A program made the position numbers and the translations under genes. Of a stretch of 64,000 bases of DNA, positions 24,445-38,525 are shown in pieces. This DNA is from Coprinopsis marcescibilis (Eukaryota; Basidiomycota; Agaricomycetes; Agaricales; Psathyrellaceae). The stretch lies in the NCBI GenBank assembly GCA_004369085.1, contig ML210146.1:620001-684000 (forward strand). The letters are read 5' to 3'. The notes under the pieces are model-generated. The model was not told the origin of the DNA, made no database searches, and worked only from the letters and a program-made list of their open reading frames with translations. The first letter of the stretch is position 1. Every line of letters begins with the position of its first letter.

Positions 24445-24929
24445 GGACAGTACGCAGCGACTACTAGTAGTGTTTATTATTTCGCTATTTCTCCCTTTAA
24501 TTCTGTAATCTGTTGAACTACAATTAATGTTGTTGTGCAGCATCAATCTTGGTCGCGGGACCTTCCTTATTTATCATGTCGGTATGTCACAGGAACAGGG
24601 CTTGGCTGTGTTCTCTGCCTTAACTCGGCAAATTAGTTATGACTTTGGTGTGACGTTCCCGTCGAGGTACGTAACGGATAGATAAGTGGCTGGCTTCTGG
24701 ACAATTCCAGCAGGTTACGACCGAGACTGTGTTCAGGTTACGAGGAGAGAGGAGCCTTTGAGCTTTCTCACAGGCAAATTAATGCGATCACTTGGGTTGG
24801 TTTACCCGGAGAGGGCAGTGATAAAGGGGCCATGGCTGCACATGGCCAAAATCCCGCCGTGGAGCTCTCTCTTTTCCTCGAGACTTGCAGTCAATCTCTC
24901 CGTCCTTGAACAGTCCACCGTGTCCTGAC
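24445..24929. other. Short intergenic region (3' UTR and promoter)
   Basis: No gene was seen. The interval separates two genes in tandem orientation and should hold the Itc1 3' UTR and the AVT promoter. Confidence 0.6.
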
Positions 24930-27275
24930 ATGGCCTCCTTTGGCACCTCCTTCCACATAGGCTCTGCAGTCAGTGCCACTGGAAGTGTCTTTTCAGATGC
25001 ATTCGAGTCCTGTAAGCACCATTTGACATGAACCAAGCTCCGGAATTCATTAACAATTTTATCAGATCGCAGAGCCCAGTATCTAGTCGCTGGCTCTGCA
25101 GTGGCTACGGCCTCCGAGGCATCTGACCACGAAAACGATGATGAAGAAGCAGTAGCATATTCTATTCGGCACAACTTTGACTCTGACGACGAGTACGAGG
25201 AAGGGGAGTGGAGGAGCCATGAACGTTCAAGGCAACAGTCTTTCGTCGGCCAGTTTGACTGGGACGAGGACCAGGACGAGCCCATTCGTCACCGTCCAAC
25301 CATTGCACTTCCGCCCACAAGATCCGAACCATTTTCCCGCCGTTTCGAAACTCATCCGGTCGACGAGTTGGACCGACGCCCACCACGGGAATCGACGCCA
25401 CTCTTGGTCCACAAAGCTTCGTCCATACAGGAACCACTTTCTATCGAAGAACCAGCTACCAAGGACTATGGCGCGAAGACTCCAGTCGCTTCCCTTCTCG
25501 CTCCACCCTCCTTGCACCGCCGACCGTCCATCATATCGCAGGGCTCGCACAAGGTTCAGTACACGTTCGGAGGGAGGAGTACGTACGGTCAAACCGTAAG
25601 TCCTGTTTATCTGATTGCTCTGGAAGCCTATTGACCCTCGACGGAACCTCCAGATGTTCAATTCCATTGCCATCCTCTTGGGAATTGGAATGCTCTCAGA
25701 ACCTCTAGCATTTGCTTATGCCGGGTGGGGCGCTGGGACGTTTTTAATCATATCCTATGCGTTTGTCGCATGCTATACGTGAGTAGTATGCTTTCAATTG
25801 AAGATTTCACAAGTGATTCCCATTCTTCAGTGGAAAGATTTTGGCCAGGATCATAATTGCAGACCCTCGGTTACGCTCATATTCGGACATTGGAAGGAAA
25901 GCGTTTGGTCCCAGAGCCACAGTTTTCATCAGCGGAATGTTCTGTCTCGAGCTATTCGCTGTGACGTACGAATCCTCAGCCTTTTCTCCACAACCCCAAT
26001 TGATTTTCTTTTCGATTCGCAGTGTCGTTCTTGTTACCCTGTATGCGGACTCTTTGCACTCGTTGGCACCACAGTACTCTGAAAACGTTTACAAACTCAT
26101 GGGCTTGGTTATGCAAGTATATGCCTTGCTTTATTTCTATCTGGGTACTCAAATCGCCCCCCAGCCTAATTCCCACCGTCTTCATGCCCCTCTCTGTCCT
26201 TTCGTATACCTCGATTCTGGGAACAATTTCGACGGTTATGCTACTCGTGGTCATCTTCATTGATGGACTTTCGAAGAAGGAGGCCCCTGGAAGTCTGTGG
26301 GACCCAGCTCCGACGAACCTCGGATACGAATCCCTCAACAAGCTCGGTCTTGCCTTTGGATTGTTTATGGCCGGTGTGAGTATCATTAGTACTCGGCTTT
26401 GTGGAGTCTCTCAAAGCTCGCCAACAGTTCTCCGGACATGCAGTTATACCCTCTCTGGCCCGAGACATGGCGGACCCAAGCCGATTCGACGAAATGATTG
26501 ACCGCGCTTTTGTAAGTCTATGCAGCCTCCCTTGACCAATCAGATGTTAATCATTCATCAGATTATCGCGACAGTCATTTATACAGCAATAGGCGCAGCC
26601 GGTTATATGATGTTTGGAGACAGTGTTTCAGACGAGGTAAGTTGAATGTCCTTTGACCAGGATCATATTGCTCACTTTGCTCAGATCAGTATAGATCTTC
26701 TCAATACCCCTGGCTACAGTCCTCTTTTGAACCGCATGTGTCTGTGGCTGCTCGTCATCAGTCCTCTGTAGGTCTTTGCCAAGGTATAATCTTTCCACGG
26801 TCTAACACTTTCCTCCTTCAGTTCAAAGTTTGGACTCAACACCCAGCCGGTAAGCGCCAGAATTTGGCGCTCCCATTTGTCCGACTAACCTGCCCCACAG
26901 TTGAATACGACGATCGAGATCCTGCTAGGCATCGACACCCCGAACTTTGGCTCGCCAGAAGAGCTTGTCTCCAAGCCAGATGCACTCTCCATCTCGCCTC
27001 ATGGGTCCCATATCAAATTGAAGAAGACGCTTGGCGTGATTCAACGAGTTACGCTCACGGTTCTTTCAGTTGTGGTGTCAATCGCGGTGCCAGAATTCAG
27101 TTCGATGATGGCATTCCTTGGGTCGTTCTCGGCTTTTATGCTTTCTATCGTCGGACCAGTCATTGCGAAGGTGACGATCGAAAGACGTTGTGGGGTGTGG
27201 GATGGAATAATCATCATCTCTGGCATTGTCATGGCCATCTGGGGCACTTTCTCTGCGTTTTGGGCGGCGTCTTGA
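24930..27275 (+). CDS. AVT-family vacuolar amino-acid transporter (AAAP superfamily)
   Basis: Eleven exons: 24930-25011, 25066-25595, 25654-25778, 25831-25965, 26023-26112, 26165-26375, 26428-26511, 26562-26636, 26685-26767, 26822-26849 and 26901-27275, giving 605 aa. Seen: a cytosolic acidic N-terminus of about 200 aa, then about eleven membrane segments starting with FNSIAILLGIGMLSEPLAFA, the signature of the Avt1 group. Also seen are FSGHAVIPSLARDM and IYTAIGAAGYMMFGD, and the last segments in MAFLGSFSAFMLSIVGPVI. Known: Avt1-like proteins exchange neutral amino acids with protons across the vacuolar membrane. The start gives MASFGTSFHIGSAVS, a typical N-terminus of fungal Avt proteins. 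Intron 26113-26164 is GC-AG (donor GCAAGT); only that splice gives the continuous helix LVILIPTVFMPL. Confidence 0.9.
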
Positions 27276-27380
27276 ATAGAATGGGTCAGGAGAAAGGACT
27301 TTTTACTAAATATCGGTGCCATCTTCCATGGTATATATACAATAATTTTTGGTTTAGTAAAGCATGTAAAGTACAAGTAT

Positions 27381-28319
27381 CTATGCTTTGACTGCGTGCG
27401 CGATGACCCTAGCAAGTTCTGGAATGAAAATGTGGTCAGAAACTTCCTGGGCGATAGACAGAGGGACATACGAGGAAGTTTTATCTGCTCCTGAACAACG
27501 GTTGCTTCAATCTGGTTGTCCGGGTTGGGCGGTACTGAGATGATTCCTGCATTGTCTACGCTCCATCCCAAGGCTTTCACGTACGCATCAAGATCCTTGC
27601 CTAAAAAGATATTAGAATCAGCGGCATCGATTGGAAGATGTAAGCAACGAACCGTCGAGGTTGAGGTATGAACCAAGCCGTTTGGAATCTATCCGGGTGA
27701 AGGTTGTGGTGACTGCACGAATAGCGACTTGTCGGATGGCGTTCTCGAAGCCGGTGACCTCTACGGTGTAGTTATCGCGCAAGCTTTCGTATTCACCGGA
27801 TCCATAAGTCTTCCAGAACGCTGGAAATCGACATTTGTAGAGGAGGTCTTGGAGTTGCCTGAGAAGCGGCAACAGGACAGGCAAAGGATCGGGTTCGTCG
27901 GATTGTGTGTTCGGCGTTCGCTCGTCCAACAGAGATATGCACAGGTTGAAGTCTGGTGCAGGGGTGGCCGTCAAAGCCTTGACGAGGATGTTAATGACCA
28001 CATCTGGATTGTAGAGGTCTGGGTTGAATTGATAGCTGCATCATTGTTTAGCCAGACGTCTAGAAAAAGAATTGACGTATAATCACAGTTTGAGGATGGC
28101 AAGGTTAGCCAGACAGTCGTATTCTTCGCTGCGAATCTGGTGGTAGAGGTAATCCTCGAGAATAGAGACGTTGGATGGATTGTATCGGTCTGTTCAAAAA
28201 AGATCAGATACATCAATCTAAGATTTTCTGGAGAGTATTGGGTACGTACCAACGCCCGATACCAGATTGTCAATGTCCTGTGGACGCGAAGCAGGCTTTG
28301 TCCAGTTATTAGCAGACAT
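27381..28319 (-). CDS. Translation initiation factor eIF3 subunit k
   Basis: Exons complement of 27381-27418, 27472-27600, 27653-28035, 28087-28189 and 28250-28319 give 240 aa, the usual eIF3k length. Seen: RYNPSNVSILEDYLYHQI, LANLAILKLYQFNPDLYN, ILVKALTATPAPDFNLCISL, LLYKCRFPAFWKTY, DNYTVEVTGFENAIRQ and the winged-helix end PNPDNQIEATVVQEQIKL. Known: eIF3k is a small HEAT-plus-winged-helix subunit of eIF3, which is absent in budding yeast but present in filamentous fungi. The gene is divergent from the WD40 gene with 132 bp between start codons. Its stop codon is 105 bp from that of the convergent AVT gene. All introns are GT-AG. Confidence 0.95.
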
Positions 28320-28451
28320 TTTGCAGAGGTACAATGAGATCCAGGGCAAGTTTTTCCGAAGACCATTTTCGCACCCACGTGCCAAGCCCAAGCGGGTATT
28401 GAAATCGACGCGTTCCCCCTGTCAGTGTGTCTAGAAACTTGACCACATACA

Positions 28452-29805
<1,354 letters not shown>

Positions 29806-29950
29806 ATTACTGTTGCTGTAGATAAGCTGTAGAACGTGGAACCGGTGCTAGTCATCCAGTGTTCTGGATCATTCAGGAGGCTGTGAGCTACTTACAAAGT
29901 CTGACTCAGGTGGGCGGGGTGTTCGAAATTGAAACTCCGACAGACCAAGC

Positions 29951-30766
<816 letters not shown>

Positions 30767-30887
30767 AGGATATCCATCTCCTTGAGCGCCTGCCACTGTC
30801 TCTTGCGCTCGAAGACGTCGGTGGATCTTTACAACCCTTGGCCCCCGCTGTCCTTGTACCATGTAGACATTGCAACACTGTATCATA

Positions 30888-30893
30888 AATAAA
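30888..30893 (+). terminator. Polyadenylation signal AATAAA of polyubiquitin
   Basis: An AATAAA hexamer lies about 122 nt after the stop codon of the polyubiquitin gene, inside an A/T-rich stretch. Confidence 0.6.
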
Positions 30894-30995
30894 TATCAAT
30901 ATCCAATGCGTATACGCTGAACTTTACGGTTAATCGGTGAAATCTCAGTCTCTCAAGGGATGTGTGTGATTGTGAGATTACATTTATATGACATG

Positions 30996-32079
30996 TTAGG
31001 AATCATTTGTTGCGGGGACTTTGTTGGATTCATCAGGCTCGGGTTTGGCTTTTCGTCGTCGCTTCCGCTTCTTTTTCTGAGATGTTTCGCCCGAAAATTC
31101 TTCACTCGCCTTTGCGGGAGGTTCCTTATCGTCATCGCTGTCGTCAGCGTCGGGCTCACGCTTCCGTTTACTTAAAGGAGCAAGCTGAGATGACGGCGGC
31201 AAAGACTTGGGATTCAGGTTCTTTTGCTGTTCCTTCGGTTCTGCCTTTTTCTTCTTCACGCTCAAGGGATTAGGTCCTTTGGGGCCCTTCTTCTTCTTTT
31301 TTGGTGCGTCTGCGGGCTCAACAGACTTGACCAGAGCCAGGTCCGATCCTGAAGCTCCCATCGTGCGTTCTTCCATCTAAACTTCCATGAGGTCCACAAA
31401 AAACATATTTACTATGTAAAGCCTTACCAGTAGTTTTGTTCTGAGGGTTACATGGCTAGGAGGTTCGAGGACCATGACCGAGCGATTTATATGGATCAGC
31501 GGTGTAGCTGGGATGCTTCGCAGGAGATTTCGGAGGGGTTGGGACTGCGCTACAATCACATAGCGATGCTTATTAGTCTCGCCTGAATAAAGGTCAATGA
31601 GATGCGGTAGAAAGAGAGAGAAAAGAGAGCAACCCACCCACAACGTCCTTCAGACAGTCTTCTGGTGGAATCGCTTCACGGTGGTTGCATTTCCGCCGTT
31701 CAAAGGTTTTAGCAAGGTCGACCGCAGGCTGTTGGTCCTTTCCTTCGAGATAGAGTGAATGTATGCAGCACTGTGTGATCACTGATAAACGGCTTTGAGC
31801 CGTTCTGTTTAGCAACTTGACCTCGGGCAGCGAGCAGACAGGATTCCTCACTCGGTTTCACTTCTCCCTGTACGACTGTAGATAATTGCTTCCAAAGGTC
31901 GAATTTATTGGCTATGGCCAGTTTACAGATCTCAGGTTCGACTGCAGAAAATGGGTAAGTTGGAGCAGAGATGGATGAGAGAAAAACATACTGAGTAGTT
32001 GATAGGGCTGTCTAAAGCCAAAGAACTGGCAGTAGAGGTGCATGAGCTTTCGATATGCCTTGGCTCTTTTTTGGCGCAT
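30996..32079 (-). CDS. UTP23: Utp23, PIN-domain rRNA-processing factor
   Basis: Exons complement of 30996-31376, 31428-31582, 31638-31781, 31852-31941 and 31992-32079 give 285 aa. Seen: the very conserved N-terminus MRQKRAKAYRKLMHLYCQFF, then a PIN-like domain with MITQCCIHSLYLEGK, FERRKCNHREAIPPEDCL (Cys/His of the zinc site), RYVIVAQSQPLRNLLRSIP and LIHINRSVMVLEPPS. A highly basic Lys-rich tail follows (KKKKKGPKGPNPL, KKKRKRRRKAK). Known: Utp23 belongs to the small-subunit processome and helps release snR30 during 18S rRNA maturation; its PIN domain lacks a full nuclease site. The start is fixed by the conserved MRQKRAKAY. It is divergent from EMC7, with 137 bp between starts. Confidence 0.93.
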
Positions 32080-32216
32080 TTTGACTAGACTGTCGGTGTT
32101 GAACGAGAATGGGAGGGTTGGAGGCAAGAGTCAAAGCAGTGAGTTTGTTCAGGCGCCGTCAGTTTAGCCATCACTCCCATCACAGACCTTTCTCTTCCTC
32201 CCAATACGTCGTGGTC

Positions 32217-33253
32217 ATGGTTCACATCTGGTTTCTCTGCTATAGTCTCGTACTTCTGTGAGTACCAACCAGCTCATGTTTCGAGTGATATTTGCTCAAT
32301 GTGGATTAGAGTGACGACAGCGTCAGCGCTCGATATTCAAGGCCGCATAAAGTGGAACGGGGTAGTTGGCAGTACGCGCGACCCTCCTATGACCGTCACC
32401 GATTCCTTCAAGTCTGATTGCAATTCTAGATGCAACTGCCCTGGGTCGAGCTAAAGCTGTCTTGGATGACGGCAAATATTCCGGATCTGTAACTCGGTCT
32501 GGCCAGTTCACCATGTACGTTGCTCAAGTGCACAAGACCCATTCCGGCTGACGCCTGGTGTTTAGCTATGGTGTTCCCGAAGGAACATATATCCTCCATA
32601 TCAGCTCTCACGACTATGCATTTGACCAGGTGCGTTGTTTTTTCGGTCGTTGGAATGAATACCGACCGTGTATATCTCCAGCTGCGAATCGACGTGCTTA
32701 GTGACAGTCCCACTCCAGAGGTTCGGCCTTACCTCCCAGCGACACCATTGAATCCACCCGTCAAGGCGTTGCTTGCATACCCCATAACTCTATCCGCCAA
32801 AGATAGATTCGCATATTTCAACCCTCCGCAATCATTCAACATAGTATCGATGCTCTCAAACCCTATGATGCTCATGATGGTATTCGGAGGCGTAATGATG
32901 CTGGCCATGCCATACTTGATGGTACGCGTTCTCGCGCTCAATTAGCCTTTGGTTCGTGCTGACATGGCCTCGACAGAAAAATCTAGATCCAGAGGCACTG
33001 GCTTCATTAGAACCCCGAAGCGACCAGTCACATCCCACGGCCGAGGCACAGAGTGCGTTCGCCAGCGGTGATTTCAAGGGAGGGTATGTAATTTCATCTG
33101 AAAAATACTGCGGACAAAGATGTAATAAACTGAAATCTGAACAGTTTTGCAGCGCTCATGAAGGCAGCCGAAGATACTACCAACCAAGACACCTCGGTGA
33201 GCGCTAGTGTGTCACAGAAATCATCTCGTGCATCGAAGAAAGGCCGACGATAG
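32217..33253 (+). CDS. EMC7: ER membrane protein complex subunit 7
   Basis: Seven exons: 32217-32257, 32310-32371, 32430-32514, 32566-32629, 32682-32921, 32977-33083 and 33145-33253, giving 235 aa. Seen: a signal peptide (MVHIWFLCYSLVLLVTTASA), then a lumenal beta-sandwich with LDIQGRIKWNG, SVTRSGQFTIYGVPEGTYIL and SSHDYAFDQLRIDV. One C-terminal membrane segment, rich in Met (NPMMLMMVFGGVMMLAMPYL), precedes a basic cytosolic tail ending KKGRR. Known: EMC7 is a peripheral lumenal or anchored subunit of the EMC insertase that inserts tail-anchored and multipass proteins into the ER membrane. All introns are GT-AG, 51-61 nt. Confidence 0.9.
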
Positions 33254-33354
33254 AAACCCTATATTGTGTAATTATATTCAGGATATATTCGAGTCCGCCA
33301 TAATCTCTGCCCTCCCCCGAAATGAAGTGACATGTCGTACGGTGTTGTCAACGA

Positions 33355-34011
33355 TCAAGTAGAAGAGACAGGCGGTGAACTTGGCATGGGATAACCCTGA
33401 GATGGTGAAGCAGTTGTTAACTCGATGCCCGCATGCTGTGAAATCGAAGGGTAGCTGAGCGCGTGGTGAAGCATGTTGTTTCTAACGATCAATTGAGTAA
33501 ATCGCAACGGATACAAAGGCGCGGAAGCAACACACCTGCGCTTGAATTGCTCCAATATCGCTGTCGCAGATTTGCGCTCTTCATGTGGGGGGGTTTCGGG
33601 GCTAGATCGAAAGATGAGCTTAATTGTGGTGCAGGCACGCGCACCACCTACATACCGGTCATCCCGCGTGGTCTCTATAATGAACATACGGTCATCCTTG
33701 CCTTCCAAGTCTTCCGGAATTGCGGCTGCGGCGGGAGCATCCTCGATCTTGAGGCCTGTGGTGATGAGTTCAGGCGAAATACTATGTACGGTTGTTGTTG
33801 TTGCTGTCGCCGAGTCTTGGTCGTAGTTGAGGATCAAGACATGTTCATCTTGGTGTTGGGGTAGCAGAGACAACGGCGAATCATCTTCGTAATGATATTG
33901 GATTGCAGGATGGCGTAGATTGTTTGAAGATGGTGACTGAGATGAGGAATTGAGAGCGACGAGAATGTAGTAGGGAAGCTTGGTGGTTGTGGTTCCAGGT
34001 GAAGCGGCCAT
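33355..34011 (-). CDS. Conserved-looking fungal protein of unknown function
   Basis: Exons complement of 33355-33481, 33536-33601 and 33656-34011 give 182 aa. I do not recognise the family. Seen: a structured-looking stretch (HPAIQYHYEDDSPLSLLPQH, EHVLILNYD), a polar Thr/Ala-rich linker, and a basic helix ILEQFKRRNNMLHHALSYP that forms only after removal of a 54-nt stop-free intron. A second 54-nt intron, also stop-free, removes 18 residues before PETPPHEER; both have good GT-AG signals. The continuity of the basic helix supports the splicing. An upstream in-frame Met at 34053 is possible. Function is not inferred. Confidence 0.65.
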   Translation of the reverse strand: MAASPGTTTTKLPYYILVALNSSSQSPSSNNLRHPAIQYHYEDDSPLSLLPQHQDEHVLILNYDQDSATATTTTVHSISPELITTGLKIEDAPAAAAIPEDLEGKDDRMFIIETTRDDRYVGGARACTTIKLIFRSSPETPPHEERKSATAILEQFKRRCVASAPLYPLRFTQLIVRNNMLHHALSYPSISQHAGIELTTASPSQGYPMPSSPPVSST

Positions 34012-34349
34012 TGCTATTCTTGTCCATCTGCTCCAGCGCTTGTCCTGGATCACAACATCCGGATCGTGAAAGGAGCTTCAAGTCCGCATTCTCACCATAG
34101 AAACAACCCAGAATAAAGGGATCGATGGATTATGTACGGGTAAGACCGTCACGTCCAAGTATTTCGATGGTCGCCAGGTACCGTAGCAACGAACCACGTC
34201 GGACAGTTATATAGTCCCGGTATGGCTCATTTACGCAGCTTCAAAATCATTTCCCCCTCTGTCCGTCGTCTCATAAACTCTCGACCGGGTTCGACTTGAA
34301 CCGACAGTCTTTCTTTCTTTTCACCTTCTTTTTCAAGTTTTGGTCGGTC
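34012..34349. other. Divergent promoter region of the unknown gene and the CAP gene
   Basis: This is 338 bp without coding signal. A TATATA-type sequence lies at about 34207-34214, 140 bp before the CAP gene start, and a T/C-rich tract (about 34310-34340) precedes its ATG. Confidence 0.5.
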
Positions 34350-35710
34350 ATGGCTCGTTTCGCTGCGCTGGTTACGTTTGTCGCTGCTGCTGCCTTGATC
34401 CCGAGCACTCTGGCAGGACCTCTTGGAGCCTTGACGGGCCCCGCTTGCGCTCAGAAGAATCGCGGTCTCGCGAACTGCCTGGAAAAGTGCAAGAACAACT
34501 GGGGCTGGGTAAACGGGCGACTTGGATCCAACCCATGGGGATCAGTCGTTGTTCCCCCTGAAGTTGTCGGTCAGTTGGATGCCTACATTGCCCAGGCATG
34601 TGGCGAGAGGTACGTGTGTTTCATCTGCGAGAGCGTGTCGTTGTAACCGTGGTCATCTAGTGCTGTTCCTAGTTCCCAAGCATCGCCGACGCCTGCTCCG
34701 ACTATTGTTGAGCAGCCGCCGATCAACGCTGTACCTATTCCTACTACACGCAGCGTTTCTTCGTCCTCGTCCAGGCCTGTCAGTACCAGTGCCCGCCCTT
34801 CCTCTTCCTCTTCTTCCTCTTCCGAGTCTCTCCTAGTCCCGACGGCTAGCAGTTCTGCGGCTAATGTTGCTCCGTCGAGCACAGTGGCCTTTACCCCCGA
34901 GCCGGTTGTAACTCCTACCTCTGAGCCTCCTCCCCCACCGCCTCCCCCAACCACTGAACGCCCTAGGGTCGTTCCTACCACCCAAGCGCCTCCTCCACCA
35001 CCATCGCCGACCCCAACCCCAGCGCCCGCTCCTGCACCCGCACCTCCGCAACAACCTAACAATGGCGGAGGAGGAAACAGGGAAGAATGGCTCAGCACTC
35101 ATAACGCAGCTCGTGCTCGCCATGGTGCCAACCCATTGAGCTGGGACGACCGTCTCGAAGCTGCCGCTCAGCGGTGGGCCAACAATTGTGTGTTTGAGCA
35201 CTCGGGAGGCTCCGTTGGTGCTTTCGGAGGTGAGTGGTCTCGTAGCGTGGCAAAACTGCGTATTCAACTTTTTTGCAGAGAATTTGGCTGCTGGTACTGG
35301 AAGCTATCCTCCTACTTCTGCCCTTGATGGCTGGTATAGAGAAGTTTGTGAGTACCGCCTCCCATTCCACAAGACTGCTGGCTTACCATTTGCGTTTCAG
35401 CCGACTATAATCCCAGCAACCCGCAATTCTCCCACTTTACGCAAGTGGTGTGGAAGGCTTCGACTCGCTTGGGTTGTGCCACCGCCATCTGCACGAACGG
35501 GATGATTCCTGGCTTTGGTGTAAGTGCCCTTGATACGTCCTGGTCCGACTTTATTTGACGTGGTCTCTTCATTTAGAACCGAATTATCTACCATGTGTGC
35601 GAATATGACCCTCCTGGCAACTTCCAAGGCCGTTTCGCGTAAGTTTATCTGTTCAACTTGGCTAAACCTTTGCTCACTTTTGGATTTACAGCGAAAACGT
35701 TCAAGTTTAA
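34350..35710 (+). CDS. Secreted CAP/PR-1-like protein with Ser/Thr/Pro linker
   Basis: Six exons: 34350-34609, 34661-35229, 35279-35347, 35401-35519, 35577-35638 and 35692-35710, giving 365 aa. Seen: a signal peptide (MARFAALVTFVAAAALIPST, cut near residue 22). An N-terminal module with a regular Cys pattern follows (CAQKNRGLANCLEKCKNNWG). Then comes a roughly 120-residue Ser/Thr/Pro linker likely to be O-glycosylated. The CAP domain has WLSTHNAARARHGANPLSW, ENLAAGTG, HFTQVVWKAS and YHVCEYDPPGN, with the two conserved His. Known: fungal CAP (SCP/Tpx-1/Ag5/PR-1) proteins are extracellular; yeast Pry proteins bind sterols. The last exon has only 19 coding nt (ENVQV). Whether this one binds sterol is untested. 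Confidence 0.9.
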
Positions 35711-35930
35711 TAATGCTTGAGTGCCTTGTTTATATTTTTTACTGTCTTCGAGTCTGGACCCGAGACTTCACTTTGCTTTAAATCCTACTGTCTTTTCTGC
35801 GTGTACTATAGTGTCTGAGAAATGCGAGTTATACCTTGGCTTGGCACCGTCATAAATCATGATGCAAGAGGCGACCGGAAGCTATTACCTCTTGACCTTC
35901 GCCATCACTCTAAATTACCATGCTCCTAGA

Positions 35931-37021
35931 ATGTCGTCCATAAAACTGAAGAGGACGCTCTCGCAGGCTGTCTACTTGTTCCTCGTGTTGATAACAGTTG
36001 TCGCCAGCGGCCTTTCGTGTGCTGCCATCATCTCCCAGGCAGTCCGCACTGCAGACAACAGGTCATGGGTCAACAACTTTAACGCCCTAACCGTCGGCGC
36101 AGCCTACATTCTGGTGGTAAGTGCATCACCAAGCTCCGAGCGTCAGGGGTGTGACTCACAGCGGCACAAAGCTCATCGCCTCGCTGTTCCTATGCATCCA
36201 ACGTCGCATTGCAGTCCGGTTGAAACTGCAGAGGATCTCAAAGACGTATCGAACGGTTGGCGCCGAGGATCTGCCCAAGGTCTGGTTAAACCTTGAGATT
36301 CCGCAGTCTCGTTTGCTCACACACCGATCTGCCGGGGCCTTAGTCGGTTCACCAGTATGTCACCCAGGAATACGTGCGCGCGTGCCTCATCTCGCATGAA
36401 TCGTTGCCCAAGGACATTGTGCATGAGGGGTGGGGTCGACCAGGTCGGTTTATGCTCTTGCCAGGGAGAAACCAACTGACTGGCGCGCTTTCAAACGACC
36501 TCTCACTAATAGGCACTAAATACAGCGGCATATACATCCGTAGAGCCCTTCTCAACACCATTTCTCGAATTGGTAAGTGGTAACCCCCTTGAACCCGGTT
36601 TCATCGATGCTGACGGACTTTTCAAACCTGTTTCCCGTTAATTGAACGGCTCCGTTTCATCTTGACCAACACATGCGCTAAAACTACAAGACACGCTAGC
36701 GCACACGGTCATCCCCATGCACCCAAAGCTGAAACCCAACACGCGCATGCTGCTTCATTTCCGATTTCTAGTGCCTCTGCTCTCAAAGGACCAGGACGGA
36801 ATGTCGCCTTTGCACTATTACGACTCGGCTATACAGCTGGCGCGCAATGCGGACAGGGAGCTGACGGAAGAAGAGTTTGAGCTGGGCATGCATGCTGCAA
36901 AGGAGATCGAGAAAGGGTTCGTGTTTTGCGTTTCGGTATCTCGCTTTGCTTAATTTGTGATAGGTTGGAAGAATGCCGATTGGAAATGTCTCAAGATTCG
37001 ATCGGAGATTCCGTTCTATAA
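35931..37021 (+). CDS. DLT1: Dlt1-like two-pass membrane protein (defect at low temperature)
   Basis: Six exons: 35931-36116, 36172-36279, 36344-36443, 36513-36572, 36691-36916 and 36964-37021, giving 245 aa. Seen: two N-terminal membrane segments (AVYLFLVLITVVASGLSCAA and LTVGAAYILVLIASLFLC) enclosing NRSWVNNFN. A basic cytosolic region follows with KLQRISKTYRTVGAEDLPK, VRACLISHESLPKDIVHEGW, and a C-terminal helical segment. Known: the family takes its name from a yeast gene required for growth at low temperature; its biochemical role is unknown. Intron 36573-36690 is 118 nt, the longest coding intron in the window, with no internal AG before the acceptor used. The stop codon is 24 bp from the stop of the convergent Cbr1 gene. 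Confidence 0.85.
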
Positions 37022-37045
37022 ACAGCAGCAGGCTACATGAAGGTA

Positions 37046-38182
<1,137 letters not shown>

Positions 38183-38525
38183 GGGATGAGGATTATTTTT
38201 TGGAAGACCAATGAGGATGATATCGCCAATATAGTAGCCCTTGGAGCTAAAGTAGCTGATAGAAAAGTGGAAGAGGGCGACGAGAGAGGCGAGAACAGCG
38301 AAAAAGGTGGCGAGAAATGCCAGCTGGTAATGGTTGGGCATTTAAAGGGCGCGAAGGTCGCGACTGGACTGGACCAAATCGGACGACAAGTGGACACGTG
38401 CGCGGTCGGTATGCGGTAAACAGGGATCAACAAGCTGTCACCAAGTTGGGTTTGAACTGCACCACCAATACGTTTTTCTTTTTTTTTCTTTCTTTCATTT
38501 CTATTCGTTTCACGCTGGCCGTGCG
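38183..38525. other. Divergent promoter region of Cbr1 and phosphatase genes
   Basis: This is 343 bp without a convincing gene. A T/C-rich tract at about 38475-38515 directly precedes the phosphatase start. Confidence 0.5.

Noticed and set aside
34583..35098. 171-codon minus-strand frame rich in Gly/Val opposite the CAP gene linker
   Set aside because: It is the antisense of the Ser/Thr/Pro-coding repeats; such mirror frames are a compositional artefact.
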